Origin: CAYUKK01 sp964445305
GTDB taxonomy: Bacteria > Acidobacteriota > Aminicenantia > Aminicenantales > UBA8522
Assembly: GCA_964445305.1 (NCBI GenBank)
Contig: CAYUKK010000005.1
Coordinates: forward strand, 1 to 64,000
Direction of reading: 5' to 3'
DNA: 64,000 nt
The notes under the pieces are model-generated. The model made no database searches, was not told the origin of the DNA, and saw nothing but the letters and a program-made list of their open reading frames with translations. The position numbers and the translations under genes were made by a program. Every line of letters starts with the position of its first letter. Position 1 is the stretch's first letter. Shown here piece after piece: positions 53,953 through 61,599 of the stretch.

Positions 53953-55347
53953 TTACCCTCCTTTGAAATTTAGTTTTTTTAGGTTGCGGTCCTTATCGGC
54001 TGCCTGATATAGCTCGACAAGGGCCCAAAACTTTTGCGATATCTCCAATTCTCTGCTCATTCTTTTCAAGCAGTAATAAAAGAAAATATTTTCATCAAGA
54101 TAATATTTCCAGGTGTGGCAGCTCACTTTCCCCGTCTTTCCGTAGACATAAGGACATCCTCCCATGCAGATTGGCAGGAGCTTGCAGGAGGCGCATTCGA
54201 GGTCAAATGGGTTTCGCTGCCGCCACCTTTCGAGATTCTTCTGCCAGTCTGCCGAGGCCGACTCGAGGAGGTGTCCGACCTCTGCGTGCGATTCAGCTAC
54301 CTCGTTCCAGCATTTAACAATGCCGCCGCGCGGGGTGATGGCGTAGGCGCATTCATGATCCGCCATACAGAAAATATTTCGGCTTTTCGGCACACCAAAA
54401 GAGCGGAAGCCCCGCCTCGCCATTTCGATAGAGGTTTCGAGCTCGAGCAGGGAAAAGTCGTCCTCGCTTAGGCACCATCCGGAGATATCCTGGCAGACCG
54501 ATGTATAAGCGTACGTACGACCTATGTAGAAGCCAACACGCTCTTTTAATGCCTCGCTCTCCAGGATCTCCATTAGATCTAGAATATGATCCTTGTTTGT
54601 TTCATCGACGTTCATCCGGATGTGGATTTTGAGCTTCGAAGTCGCCTCATGAATATTTTTTAAAATTCTATGGAATGTTCCTCTGCCGTCGGCGAGCGGC
54701 CGCCTCCGGTTATGAACCGCGGGGGGCCCATCGAGCGTGACTTGGATATGGCTGATCTTGAGTTGGGCCAGCTTTTCAGCGGTCTTGAGGTCAAGCAGGT
54801 ATCCATTAGTCACCATGTCAGCGCTGTAATCAGCTCCGCAGTTCTGGCAGATTTCGATAAACTTTTCCGAAAGGCGTTCGATTAACGACCGGAAGAGCAA
54901 CGGCTCGCCCCCAAACCAGGTGACATTGAGCGATTTATGGCTGAACATCCTTTCTTGGACAAATCGGATAACCGCGTCTTCAACGTTTCCGGCCATCGAG
55001 GCCGGGTTCCTCTCTTGGTAACAATAGACGCACCTGAAATTACAGGCCAGGGTGGGGATGATGGTCATGCTCAGGACGCTCTGATCGGTGCACCCCATCT
55101 TGTAGTTCTCCTTCAAAGAGGCGATTTCATCGGCGTCGTCAGGGATCAGGAATCCGTGGTTGATCAGAGCATTCAGAATTTGCGTTGAATTCTTTGCTTT
55201 CCAATCTCGGTTGGGGTTATATAGAATCCGTTTAGCCAGACCAGCTTCGTAGCCTCTTAAAGCAAGGAGCGAAAGAGTATAGAAATTTAGGAAGAGCGTT
55301 GTTCCATTGGGAAGTCTAAGACAATAGTTATACAAAGAAGCTTTCAA
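53953..55347 (-). CDS. Radical SAM/SPASM maturase
   Basis: 464 residues. An N-terminal ~85-residue domain may recognise a leader. The radical SAM barrel has C-N-F-R-C-V-Y-C at 102-109 and F-G-G-E-P-L near 145-150. A C-terminal SPASM region has Cys at 333, 346, 385, 388, 394, 398, 410 and 426 to hold two auxiliary [4Fe-4S] clusters, including C-A-S-C-K-L-L-P-I-C-M-G-G-C-P. Such enzymes modify peptides or proteins, for example by thioether bonds. It lies between the genes for Cys-ladder proteins C and B, which are the obvious candidate substrates. Confidence 0.9.
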   Translation of the reverse strand: MKASLYNYCLRLPNGTTLFLNFYTLSLLALRGYEAGLAKRILYNPNRDWKAKNSTQILNALINHGFLIPDDADEIASLKENYKMGCTDQSVLSMTIIPTLACNFRCVYCYQERNPASMAGNVEDAVIRFVQERMFSHKSLNVTWFGGEPLLFRSLIERLSEKFIEICQNCGADYSADMVTNGYLLDLKTAEKLAQLKISHIQVTLDGPPAVHNRRRPLADGRGTFHRILKNIHEATSKLKIHIRMNVDETNKDHILDLMEILESEALKERVGFYIGRTYAYTSVCQDISGWCLSEDDFSLLELETSIEMARRGFRSFGVPKSRNIFCMADHECAYAITPRGGIVKCWNEVAESHAEVGHLLESASADWQKNLERWRQRNPFDLECASCKLLPICMGGCPYVYGKTGKVSCHTWKYYLDENIFFYYCLKRMSRELEISQKFWALVELYQAADKDRNLKKLNFKGG

Positions 55348-55354
55348 AGTCCGG

Positions 55355-55912
55355 CTACCTCCGAGCGCTCATCATGTTGAGGAGCTCCTGCGAAAGCTGT
55401 TCAGCCGTAGTGACATTGAATTCCTTGAAGAGGGCTTTGACAAACGGGTCGGATTTGTGCATGTTCAAAAAATCCTTTGAGCTTGAATCGATATACATCG
55501 TGCAGGTCAGGCCAGTGCAGTTCTGTTTTGAACAATCATTCTCATCGCAGGACTTCAGACCGCAGGTCTGGTTCACACATCCATTTTTCCCACAGGAAGA
55601 AGACTGCATGGAGGATGGTGTCGGCGAGAAAAAGTCGTCACATTTTTGAATCACCCCAAGATCTCCCGATCCCGCCATCAAGGGTGCTCGTCCGAACTCA
55701 TTGATATAGATTTCCCGCGTCCCTATAACCAAGATCTTGAGAGATTTTGTCTCTCTGGATAGGGCCTGTGCTTTGGCCAGAGCATCGAAATTGATGCGTC
55801 TCGTCTGAGCGAGAAAGGCCCGAACCTGGGTAGCACTCAGGCCAGCGGCCAGACCGATGATCTTGATCAGACGAGAGATGGCTTCTCTTCTTGAAAGGTG
55901 GTTAACTCTCAT
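55355..55912 (-). CDS. Cys-ladder protein C, twin-arginine-like leader, candidate radical SAM substrate
   Basis: 185 residues, first gene of the operon. ATG 55912 follows AAGGAG by 8 nt; an upstream in-frame extension has no such site. The leader is L-S-R-R-E-A-I-S-R-L ending near A-Q-T-R at 35-38, the same place as in A and B. Cysteines at 107, 112, 117, 122, 127, 132 and 137 are exactly five residues apart: C-G-K-N-G, C-V-N-Q-T, C-G-L-K-S, C-D-E-N-D and so on. Cys 91 precedes them. The C-terminal block S-D-P-F-V-K-A-L-F lacks the Cys found in A and B. Confidence 0.82.
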   Translation of the reverse strand: MRVNHLSRREAISRLIKIIGLAAGLSATQVRAFLAQTRRINFDALAKAQALSRETKSLKILVIGTREIYINEFGRAPLMAGSGDLGVIQKCDDFFSPTPSSMQSSSCGKNGCVNQTCGLKSCDENDCSKQNCTGLTCTMYIDSSSKDFLNMHKSDPFVKALFKEFNVTTAEQLSQELLNMMSARR

Positions 55913-56317
55913 CAGAATGCTCCTTGGTGAATCATAATGAATCCTATTAATAAGAGACAGAAAACCGCTTTCCCATCTCACTCGAAGGAGAAAATTTTGT
56001 TGATTAGGACTTCACAACTATCCACCGTTTGGCTCTGAATTTGCTGCTCGGCCCAGAAGATTAGATATTGGGAAAATGATGATTTGATGCCTCTCCTCGG
56101 CAAATATAGGAGATTTCTTTTCGGCTGTGGTAACTGGGAGGCATCTTAATTATCATTTTCCTGTTTAGCCATCGCCAAGAGATATGAATCACGAAAAAAA
56201 TGGATGTCAAAGACAATTAAAAGCAGTACCTAGTGGGCGAAAATGCATCATAAGCCGCCTCGGCGCCGGGAAAATGCTGAAAATCAGGGGGACATTTCCT
56301 TCTGGTCAAAGGAAAGA
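55913..56317. other. Upstream region of the Cys-ladder operon
   Basis: About 400 bp with no gene. It should contain the operon promoter, but no box pair with good spacing stands out; weak AT-rich boxes occur near 55930-55960. The far end meets the C-terminus of an IS91 relic. Confidence 0.4.
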
Positions 56318-56790
56318 TTATGAAAAATAATAGGCCGAAGCCTTGGAGTCCAAGAAGAATCCCGGGAGACCCTATGAGGCGGTGGGGGCTTCGAGGCGAT
56401 AAAGGTCAGGTTGAGGTGGTTGATGTTCCTGTTCACGACCGCAGTGTCTGTCAAGAAGGCGATGATCTTCATCATGGCGCCCCACTTGGGGCAGGTCGAG
56501 GGGTCGATTTCAAAAACCTTGAGGATCATCTCGGCCCAGCCTCGGCGGGGACGGGCTGGAGCTCCTCTTCGACAATACAAAGAGGAAAGAGTGCGAGGCT
56601 TGACTTGCGGACCTTGCCCTGATGGGCGTTGGCATACAACCCGTAATAACGCACCGCGACCTGACCCTTGTCGGGAATGTGGGAGGCGACCCGGGCGATG
56701 AACTCTGGGTAGTCTATCTGCTTCGCCTCTTGGTTGCTTTCCCCACATCCGTGGCAGGAGCATCTGTTGGCGGCTCTTCTTGATGAACCC
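56318..56790 (-). mobile_element. IS91-family transposase relic, C-terminal part
   Basis: On the minus strand, two frames carry the end of an IS91 transposase. One reads D-Y-P-E-F-I-A-R-V-A-S-H-I-P-D-K and Y-Y-G-L-Y-A-N-A-H-Q-G-K-V-R-K. After a frameshift the other reads W-A-E-M-I-L-K-V-F-E-I-D-P-S-T-C-P-K. A third frame ends in A-S-A-Y-Y-F-S and the stop at 56318. The second zinc-ribbon Cys is changed (C-P-K-W-G). Inactive. Confidence 0.72.
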
Positions 56791-56974
56791 GGCATCGCTC
56801 GCGACGTCCCCGTCTGGAAGTTCATGTTTCCTGCGACTGGAGGGGAAATCAGATTTTTCGACCCCCTCGGTGTCATTCCCAGGCGTGAGTGAGGGTCCGC
56901 CCACCAGGATTTTTTTCGAGATCTTCTCCCGTTTTTCCAAAGATTTGGAGATTGTTAAGGCGTGACCCTAAAAT

Positions 56975-57002
56975 TTGACAAATTAAATAATTTTAATATG
57001 AA
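56975..57002 (+). promoter_or_regulatory. AT-rich promoter/operator region of marR
   Basis: TTGACA (56975-56980) is 16 nt from TATGAA (56997-57002); a perfect TATAAT at 57010-57015 lacks a matching -35. The whole stretch 56961-57035 is strikingly AT-rich and contains short inverted motifs such as TTTGACAAA, a plausible site for autoregulation by the MarR protein. Confidence 0.45.
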
Positions 57003-57049
57003 ATAATTGTATAATAAAATTAATATTTCCTTAGTTGCGAGGTTATCAG

Positions 57050-57544
57050 ATGGAAATAGAAAAAATCCGATTTCTCAGAGAGAAGCTCCGTTATATGGAA
57101 CGGCAGATGAGCGACGCCTTCGGCCGCGATTCAGGTTGCTGCGGCCTGACCCTGGCCCAATGCCACAGCCTTCTCGAAGTCGGCTACAAAGGCAAGGTTT
57201 CGCTCGTCGAACTGGCCTCGAGCTTAAGTCTTGACACAAGCACGCTCAGCCGGATGATCCAGGGTCTCGTCCTCCTCGGCTTGGTCAATCGGGAGACAAG
57301 CGAGAAGGACCGCCGTTATGTCGTCATCTCCCTCACGAACCAGGGTCGCACAGCATTCGACGAAATCGAAGCGAGATTCAATTCCTACTTCACCCAGGTC
57401 ATGGAGTTTATCCCTGCGGAAAAGCGGGAGGCCGTGATCGAGTCGATTGGGCTCTTCTCCGATGCGGTCAGAAAGCAGAGCGAGTTTTCCAGCTGTTGTC
57501 AGGCCGACGACGATTTGAGCGAAAACGGAAACGCCACAGGATAA
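57050..57544 (+). CDS. MarR family transcriptional regulator
   Basis: 164 residues. Winged helix-turn-helix with the recognition segment L-D-T-S-T-L-S-R-M-I-Q-G-L and the wing S-E-K-D-R-R-Y-V. Paired cysteines occur at the N-terminus (D-S-G-C-C-G, then Q-C-H) and at the C-terminus (S-S-C-C-Q), so a thiol or metal sensor is possible. ATG 57050 follows GAGG by 7 nt. It is the only plus-strand gene of the island and sits between the N- and C-terminal parts of IS91 transposase relics. Confidence 0.88.
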   Translation: MEIEKIRFLREKLRYMERQMSDAFGRDSGCCGLTLAQCHSLLEVGYKGKVSLVELASSLSLDTSTLSRMIQGLVLLGLVNRETSEKDRRYVVISLTNQGRTAFDEIEARFNSYFTQVMEFIPAEKREAVIESIGLFSDAVRKQSEFSSCCQADDDLSENGNATG

Positions 57545-57555
57545 AGGCGACCATC

Positions 57556-57687
57556 ATGGAGGATTCAGAGATGGACCAAGAAAAAAGTCCCACCCTGGGT
57601 GAAAAAGGGGATAAGAAATTCGTTTTTCTGCTGTGCTGGCTAACTGAGTATCCGGGCATCAATTTCGCCTCATCCCATCGGAGGTGA
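57556..57687 (+). pseudogene. Short ORF after marR, possibly a truncated gene
   Basis: 43 codons starting 12 nt after the marR stop, behind AAAGGCG. It begins M-E-D-S-E-M-D-Q-E-K and ends shortly before the IS91 N-terminal homology begins (57705), so it may be the remnant of a MarR-controlled gene cut by the element. No family recognised. Confidence 0.3.
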
Positions 57688-57704
57688 TGATAAATAGGGG
57701 CATC

Positions 57705-57770
57705 TTCGGATTCTACCAAGAACTGGTCGAAGTAATAGAACAACACCCGGTAGAGGAGGGGGCGCTCTTG
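57705..57770 (-). mobile_element. IS91-family transposase relic, N-terminal fragment
   Basis: On the minus strand the fragment reads R-P-L-L-Y-R-V-L-F-Y-Y-F-D-Q-F-L-V-E-S-E, closely like the N-terminus of the relic at 52.5 kb. The DNA is also similar there: a run of GAACAACACCCGGTAGAGGA here and GAAACAACACTCGGTAGAGGA there. Homology ends abruptly on both sides. Confidence 0.6.
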
Positions 57771-58143
57771 ACGCCGAGGTCTGGAGACTCCTGCCACAAT
57801 AGAAGCCATAAATCAAAAAACGGGCCAAGCCCAGGGACAGGACCTTCTCTGCCTGAGAGAGCGGCAAGAGCCCCAACCCGGAAGGACAAACCAGGTCTAT
57901 GAAATGTCAAAAAAGCTCTTATATTGCAATCAAACGACTGGATCCCGCTTTCCCAATCAAATGTGAGAATCGTTCTTTGAGCGGCCGGTCTCTCTTTGCG
58001 GAGATGGTCGGACGGTGATTGTCGACGGCAGGCCGAAGAGAGTCGTCTTCACGGTGACTGAACAATTTGCTCTCAAGTGATTTCCCTCCCAACGGATAGC
58101 ATGAGCCCGAAAGGAGGGACGGCCAATTAGAGTGTATCCCGCG
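57771..58143. other. Gap after the IS91 fragment
   Basis: About 370 bp with no supported gene. A short plus-strand frame near 58010-58080 reads V-I-V-D-G-R-P-K-R-V-V-F-T-V-T and could be gene debris. Confidence 0.35.
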
Positions 58144-59400
58144 CTAAAAGATGCGGAAGATGTTGAAACCGACCCGGAAATCGCCGTCTCTCAGACTCAA
58201 ATCGCCCCCGGGGAGGTATTGAGCAGCGGTCAGGCCGATCGAATTGGTGACAAAAAACTGGAATACATGCCCGCCAATATTCTTTTCAACGCCCAGTCCC
58301 CAGCCAGGATAACGATCGTTGTAGCCGGCCAGATGTGGAACCCATTCTGCGATGACGGAGACTTCGTCGAAGACCACGAAGCGCCCTCCGATCCCCAGGG
58401 CGAAGGTGCCTTCCGAATCCGGTTCCCAGAAATTGGTATTGGAGGAAAACGCCGGAACGAGCAGGAGTGAGACCCGGTCGTTGAGCTGGCAGGACAGGCT
58501 CACCAGCGCACTGAGCCGGAACCGGCCTGACCATTCTGCCCCGGGGGGCTCATCCTGGCTAACCAGGCTTCCCCCGGTGTGGAGAGAGGCTGAAAAGGGG
58601 AGGGAGCCGTTTCCTCCCTGTTCAAGGAAGGCCCAATCGACGTTGAATTCCCATTCCTGATAGAGCCTGCTTCGTCCGATCGTCATCATCAGGTCATCTG
58701 TTATGCCGTAGCCGAAGCTGAAGAGGATGTAGGCCGTTCCGTCGAGACCGAAGAAAGAATTCCAACCGCTGGAGACAGCCGGTTGAAAACGGTGCGATAT
58801 GCGAAACAGGAAATCCCCTTTGCCTGGGGTTACGGTTGTCGGTAGGTTGACCAGCCTGGTTCCCCAGAAGACGGGTCTGGAATATCGTCTGGGATTGGAG
58901 CTTTGGGCTGGGCTCTTGCTTTTTAGATTCGGCTGTCTGAACTCGGGGCCGCGGCTAATGAAACCGGGATTGAGAATACCGTTTGCGTCGGTGGAGCTTG
59001 CGGCCAGGCTCTTTATCCACTCCTCGATTTGGCGGATTTGCTCCTCAGTCAAGGGATCATGGTTTAGGGGCATGCGCTTGCCGACAATCCCGGCCGCTCC
59101 TTTGACCTTTGCGATTAGGTCGCTTTTTTCGGGCGCACCTGGTTCGACAATCTTGAGTTCAGCCTTCTTCAGGCTTGATATCCCGAGAACCGAAGCGAGG
59201 AGCGTTTCTTGTTCCAGGCTTAGGTTGGCCGAAGGGTTTTTGCCCGAATGACAACCTGCGACACTGCAACTTTGCTTCATTATGCTCTTGACTGTGGCCA
59301 GAAGATTTGTCGGAGAATCTCCAGGCCCCTGGCTGTAAAGAGGCGAGCTCAGTGCGAAAAGCACCGTGACCTTGATAATCAACAGGACCTTGGTTTTCAT
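58144..59400 (-). CDS. Secreted CX4CH cytochrome-like domain fused to DUF5777-type barrel
   Basis: 418 residues. A signal peptide (1-23) precedes a small cytochrome-like domain with C45-x4-C50-H51 (C-S-V-A-G-C-H) and a possible axial Met in K-R-M-P-L-N-H. A linker follows, then a C-terminal ~270-residue region of alternating beta strands resembling DUF5777 outer-membrane barrels. It lies 72 bp downstream of a shorter protein with the same CX4CH motif. An outer-membrane electron-transfer role is inferred; heme binding is not certain. Confidence 0.7.
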   Translation of the reverse strand: MKTKVLLIIKVTVLFALSSPLYSQGPGDSPTNLLATVKSIMKQSCSVAGCHSGKNPSANLSLEQETLLASVLGISSLKKAELKIVEPGAPEKSDLIAKVKGAAGIVGKRMPLNHDPLTEEQIRQIEEWIKSLAASSTDANGILNPGFISRGPEFRQPNLKSKSPAQSSNPRRYSRPVFWGTRLVNLPTTVTPGKGDFLFRISHRFQPAVSSGWNSFFGLDGTAYILFSFGYGITDDLMMTIGRSRLYQEWEFNVDWAFLEQGGNGSLPFSASLHTGGSLVSQDEPPGAEWSGRFRLSALVSLSCQLNDRVSLLLVPAFSSNTNFWEPDSEGTFALGIGGRFVVFDEVSVIAEWVPHLAGYNDRYPGWGLGVEKNIGGHVFQFFVTNSIGLTAAQYLPGGDLSLRDGDFRVGFNIFRIF

Positions 59401-59472
59401 CCGGCTACTCCTGTCATGGGGACTTTATTTTGCCAAGTAATCATTCCGGAAATTCGAGCCTTCCCCAAGGGT

Positions 59473-59907
59473 TCAATTATTCTTGGCCCCTTTGTTGATC
59501 CAGTTCTTAATGTTCTGGACGGAATTGGCGTTGAGAGCTGATCCGCCAAGGGGCATCCGGCCGCCGTTTGTCTGCCGGCCTTCGAGTTTGATGACGAGAT
59601 AACTATTCGTAGCGTCGTTGGGGATAACCCGCCTTTTCCCCGGTTCTTGGGTTGAGGGCACGTCGACGAGGTTGGCATAAGACTGCCCCTGGAGAAGAAT
59701 CAATCCCGCCGCAGCGCTGTTACCGTGGCAGCTTGATGAAATGCAGCTCTGGCTGAAGATCGGCTGAATATCTGAGGCGAATGAGGGATCCTCTTTGACT
59801 ATGGAGGGGGGCTGGGGACTGGTGGGGGAATAGCTGCCACAGTGATAGAGAATGACCGCTGCAAGGATAGCTAGGATTGCTATAACGGGCCACGATTTTA
59901 TGTTCAT
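59473..59907 (-). CDS. Small exported CX4CH cytochrome-like protein
   Basis: 144 residues. ATG 59907 follows AAGGAG by 7 nt. A hydrophobic leader ends at Cys23 in V-I-L-Y-H-C-G, a weak lipobox. The mature part has C55-x4-C60-H61 (C-I-S-S-S-C-H) and a later R-M-P-L-G-G before a final helix, I-K-N-W-I-N-K-G-A, all as in planctomycete-type cytochrome domains but with two extra residues between the cysteines. Likely cotranscribed with the barrel fusion downstream. Confidence 0.72.
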   Translation of the reverse strand: MNIKSWPVIAILAILAAVILYHCGSYSPTSPQPPSIVKEDPSFASDIQPIFSQSCISSSCHGNSAAAGLILLQGQSYANLVDVPSTQEPGKRRVIPNDATNSYLVIKLEGRQTNGGRMPLGGSALNANSVQNIKNWINKGAKNN

Positions 59908-60062
59908 CAGGAGACTCCTTATAAAATCTACAAATATTATAGGAATACTAGGAAAAAAAATCAAGTAGCCCTGGCAGAATAGTGGAGGACGGGTCAGGAA
60001 GCCGCAGATAGGTCTAAGAGCCCGGTAATCAGCCAGACCTTTCCTTTCGGGCGAACTGAAGA

Positions 60063-60310
60063 TCATGAACAGTATTCAGCTAAGGTCTCAGCAGCCGTCA
60101 GAAATTCCTGATAGACGATATGCGGCACATGGGGCCTCTTGGCGATGAAGGCCAGCTTGAGGCAATGATTGATTTTGACCACCATGGATAATCAGTGGGG
60201 AAGGAGATGACCCACATGATGCCTCTGCACTGGGCACAAATCAAGAGATTATCGTCGTCCACTTTTCGGACCATTTCGGCCCGGCTTTTGGTGGGGAGAC
60301 CCAGGAGTAT
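60063..60310 (-). mobile_element. IS91-family transposase relic, C-terminal part
   Basis: On the minus strand one frame reads R-A-E-M-V-R-K-V then C-A-Q-C-R-G-I-M-W-V-I-S-F, the zinc ribbon. After a frameshift another reads L-K-L-A-F-I-A-K-R-P-H-V-P-H-I-V-Y-Q-E-F, ending in T-L-A-E-Y-C-S at 60063. DNA near the end (CCTGATAGACGAT) is identical to the relic at 52.1 kb. Inactive. Confidence 0.68.
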
Positions 60311-60762
60311 GACCTCGAAGACCAGGAAAAGGATTCTTCGTTTCGGCAAAAAAGCCATGTAGTGAAGACCAACTCTCTTGAAAAGGATGGAAGCGATTCG
60401 ATAAAGTTTGATGTATTCATCAGAAAAGTCTGCCGCATGGAAGACGGAAGCCCCATCACTACTGGATCCTGTTGGAATCCTATAGGACGGCAGGTGGGCC
60501 ACTTCAGCGCTTTGTTGACAATAAAGGATATAGACCTAAAGAATCTTCAAATTTGTCGAACTTTGGTTAAGCCAAGGGCCCCGAATTTTCGATTACCAAG
60601 GGCTGCCCGTTTCGACTGCTGTGATTCGGTTACTGTTTGGGAAAGTGGCCGCCGCTTTGAGTCTTCGACAGAAGAATTAAGGTAAAAACACAAAAAACAA
60701 AAGGATAAAGGCGGCAAGAAATTTATACAGCCGAAGTCTGTGTCTCGCAAGTCTTCAGGAAA
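60311..60762. other. Non-coding stretch with possible further IS91 debris
   Basis: About 450 bp. The minus strand to about 60500 stays partly open upstream of the transposase relic, but I cannot align it to the family with confidence. The rest shows nothing recognisable. Confidence 0.35.
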
Positions 60763-60945
60763 TCAGCGTGATAAATAGGCTAAGACTGCATGAATAATGG
60801 CCGTAACGAGCAGGAGAAGTCCCAGGCGGCGGTGCAAGATGAAATTCACTTTCAGATACCTTTTCCCGCTGCCGATTTGAAAAAAAATCAGCAGCAGGTT
60901 GATAATACCCAGAATCAGGACAAAAGAAACTCCCCCGATGGTCAT
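60763..60945 (-). CDS. Small two-helix membrane protein with two histidines
   Basis: 60 residues, two membrane helices joined by a short basic loop. His38 and His52 lie in the second helix 14 positions apart, the spacing of heme-b ligands in cytochrome b helices. The ATG follows AGGA by 7-8 nt and the gene starts 18 nt after the superoxide-reductase-like gene. No family recognised; a redox partner or fragment of a cytochrome b is possible. Confidence 0.55.
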   Translation of the reverse strand: MTIGGVSFVLILGIINLLLIFFQIGSGKRYLKVNFILHRRLGLLLLVTAIIHAVLAYLSR

Positions 60946-60963
60946 TTTATTTTCCTCGTTTTT

Positions 60964-61335
60964 TTATTCCTCAATTTTTATTTTTACTCTGGCCGGGCCG
61001 GCGCTGCCGTGCAGGTTGCAGTTAGCTTCAGCCTCTATTTCCGTTTCTTCTTTAACAATCAGTTTGACTTCTCGGGTAAAGTTCTCCGCCTCCGGCCGGC
61101 TGTTTGAAGAAAAATTCCAGCGGGCGATTTCCTTCTTGTTGGACATGACTACAAGCCGGTTGGTGTGATGGAGGCTACTGTTTCCCCGGTGGGTGACGTG
61201 GATGATGATGGTCACTTCCTCACCGGCTTTAACTGAGGCCGGCGCCTTGATGGAGACCGCTGACTTATTGGCCAGGACCGGCGTTATCAGCAGACTTAAA
61301 ATAAGCAAGGAACCGAATAAGAATCTCTCTTTCAT
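60964..61335 (-). CDS. Exported superoxide-reductase-like (desulfoferrodoxin domain) protein
   Basis: 123 residues. A signal peptide (1-22) precedes an Ig-like fold of the superoxide reductase catalytic domain. The C-terminal ligand motif C106-N-L-H109 is intact, and His46, His49, His56 and His57 are candidates for the others. The canonical N-terminal E-K-H motif carrying the first His ligand and the catalytic Lys is absent. The ATG follows AAAGGAG. It could be an active periplasmic superoxide reductase or a derived iron-binding protein. Confidence 0.68.
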   Translation of the reverse strand: MKERFLFGSLLILSLLITPVLANKSAVSIKAPASVKAGEEVTIIIHVTHRGNSSLHHTNRLVVMSNKKEIARWNFSSNSRPEAENFTREVKLIVKEETEIEAEANCNLHGSAGPARVKIKIEE

Positions 61336-61599
61336 GCCATCTCCTTTGTAATTGCTAAAAATTGTCGTTGAAGTGATATTATACCCGACTTTCGCTTATG
61401 ACGAATAGATCGCATTCAATCAGGTAAAATGTTACCGAAAGACGCGCCGCCCCGCCACTGCTCTTAGCTTCATCCACTCTGCCTTCAGTCACCGAGAAAA
61501 TCTCCATCTTCTCTAATAAACTTGGGATTTCGGTTCAGCCGTTTGCCGAAGAAATCCGCTGGCCAGGGCCAAAGATTGGACTGATATTTTTTAGAGTTG
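61336..61599. other. Intergenic stretch
   Basis: 264 bp upstream of the superoxide-reductase-like gene and downstream of the beta-propeller gene; nothing recognised beyond an AT-rich patch near 61370-61380 that could be a promoter. Confidence 0.35.
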
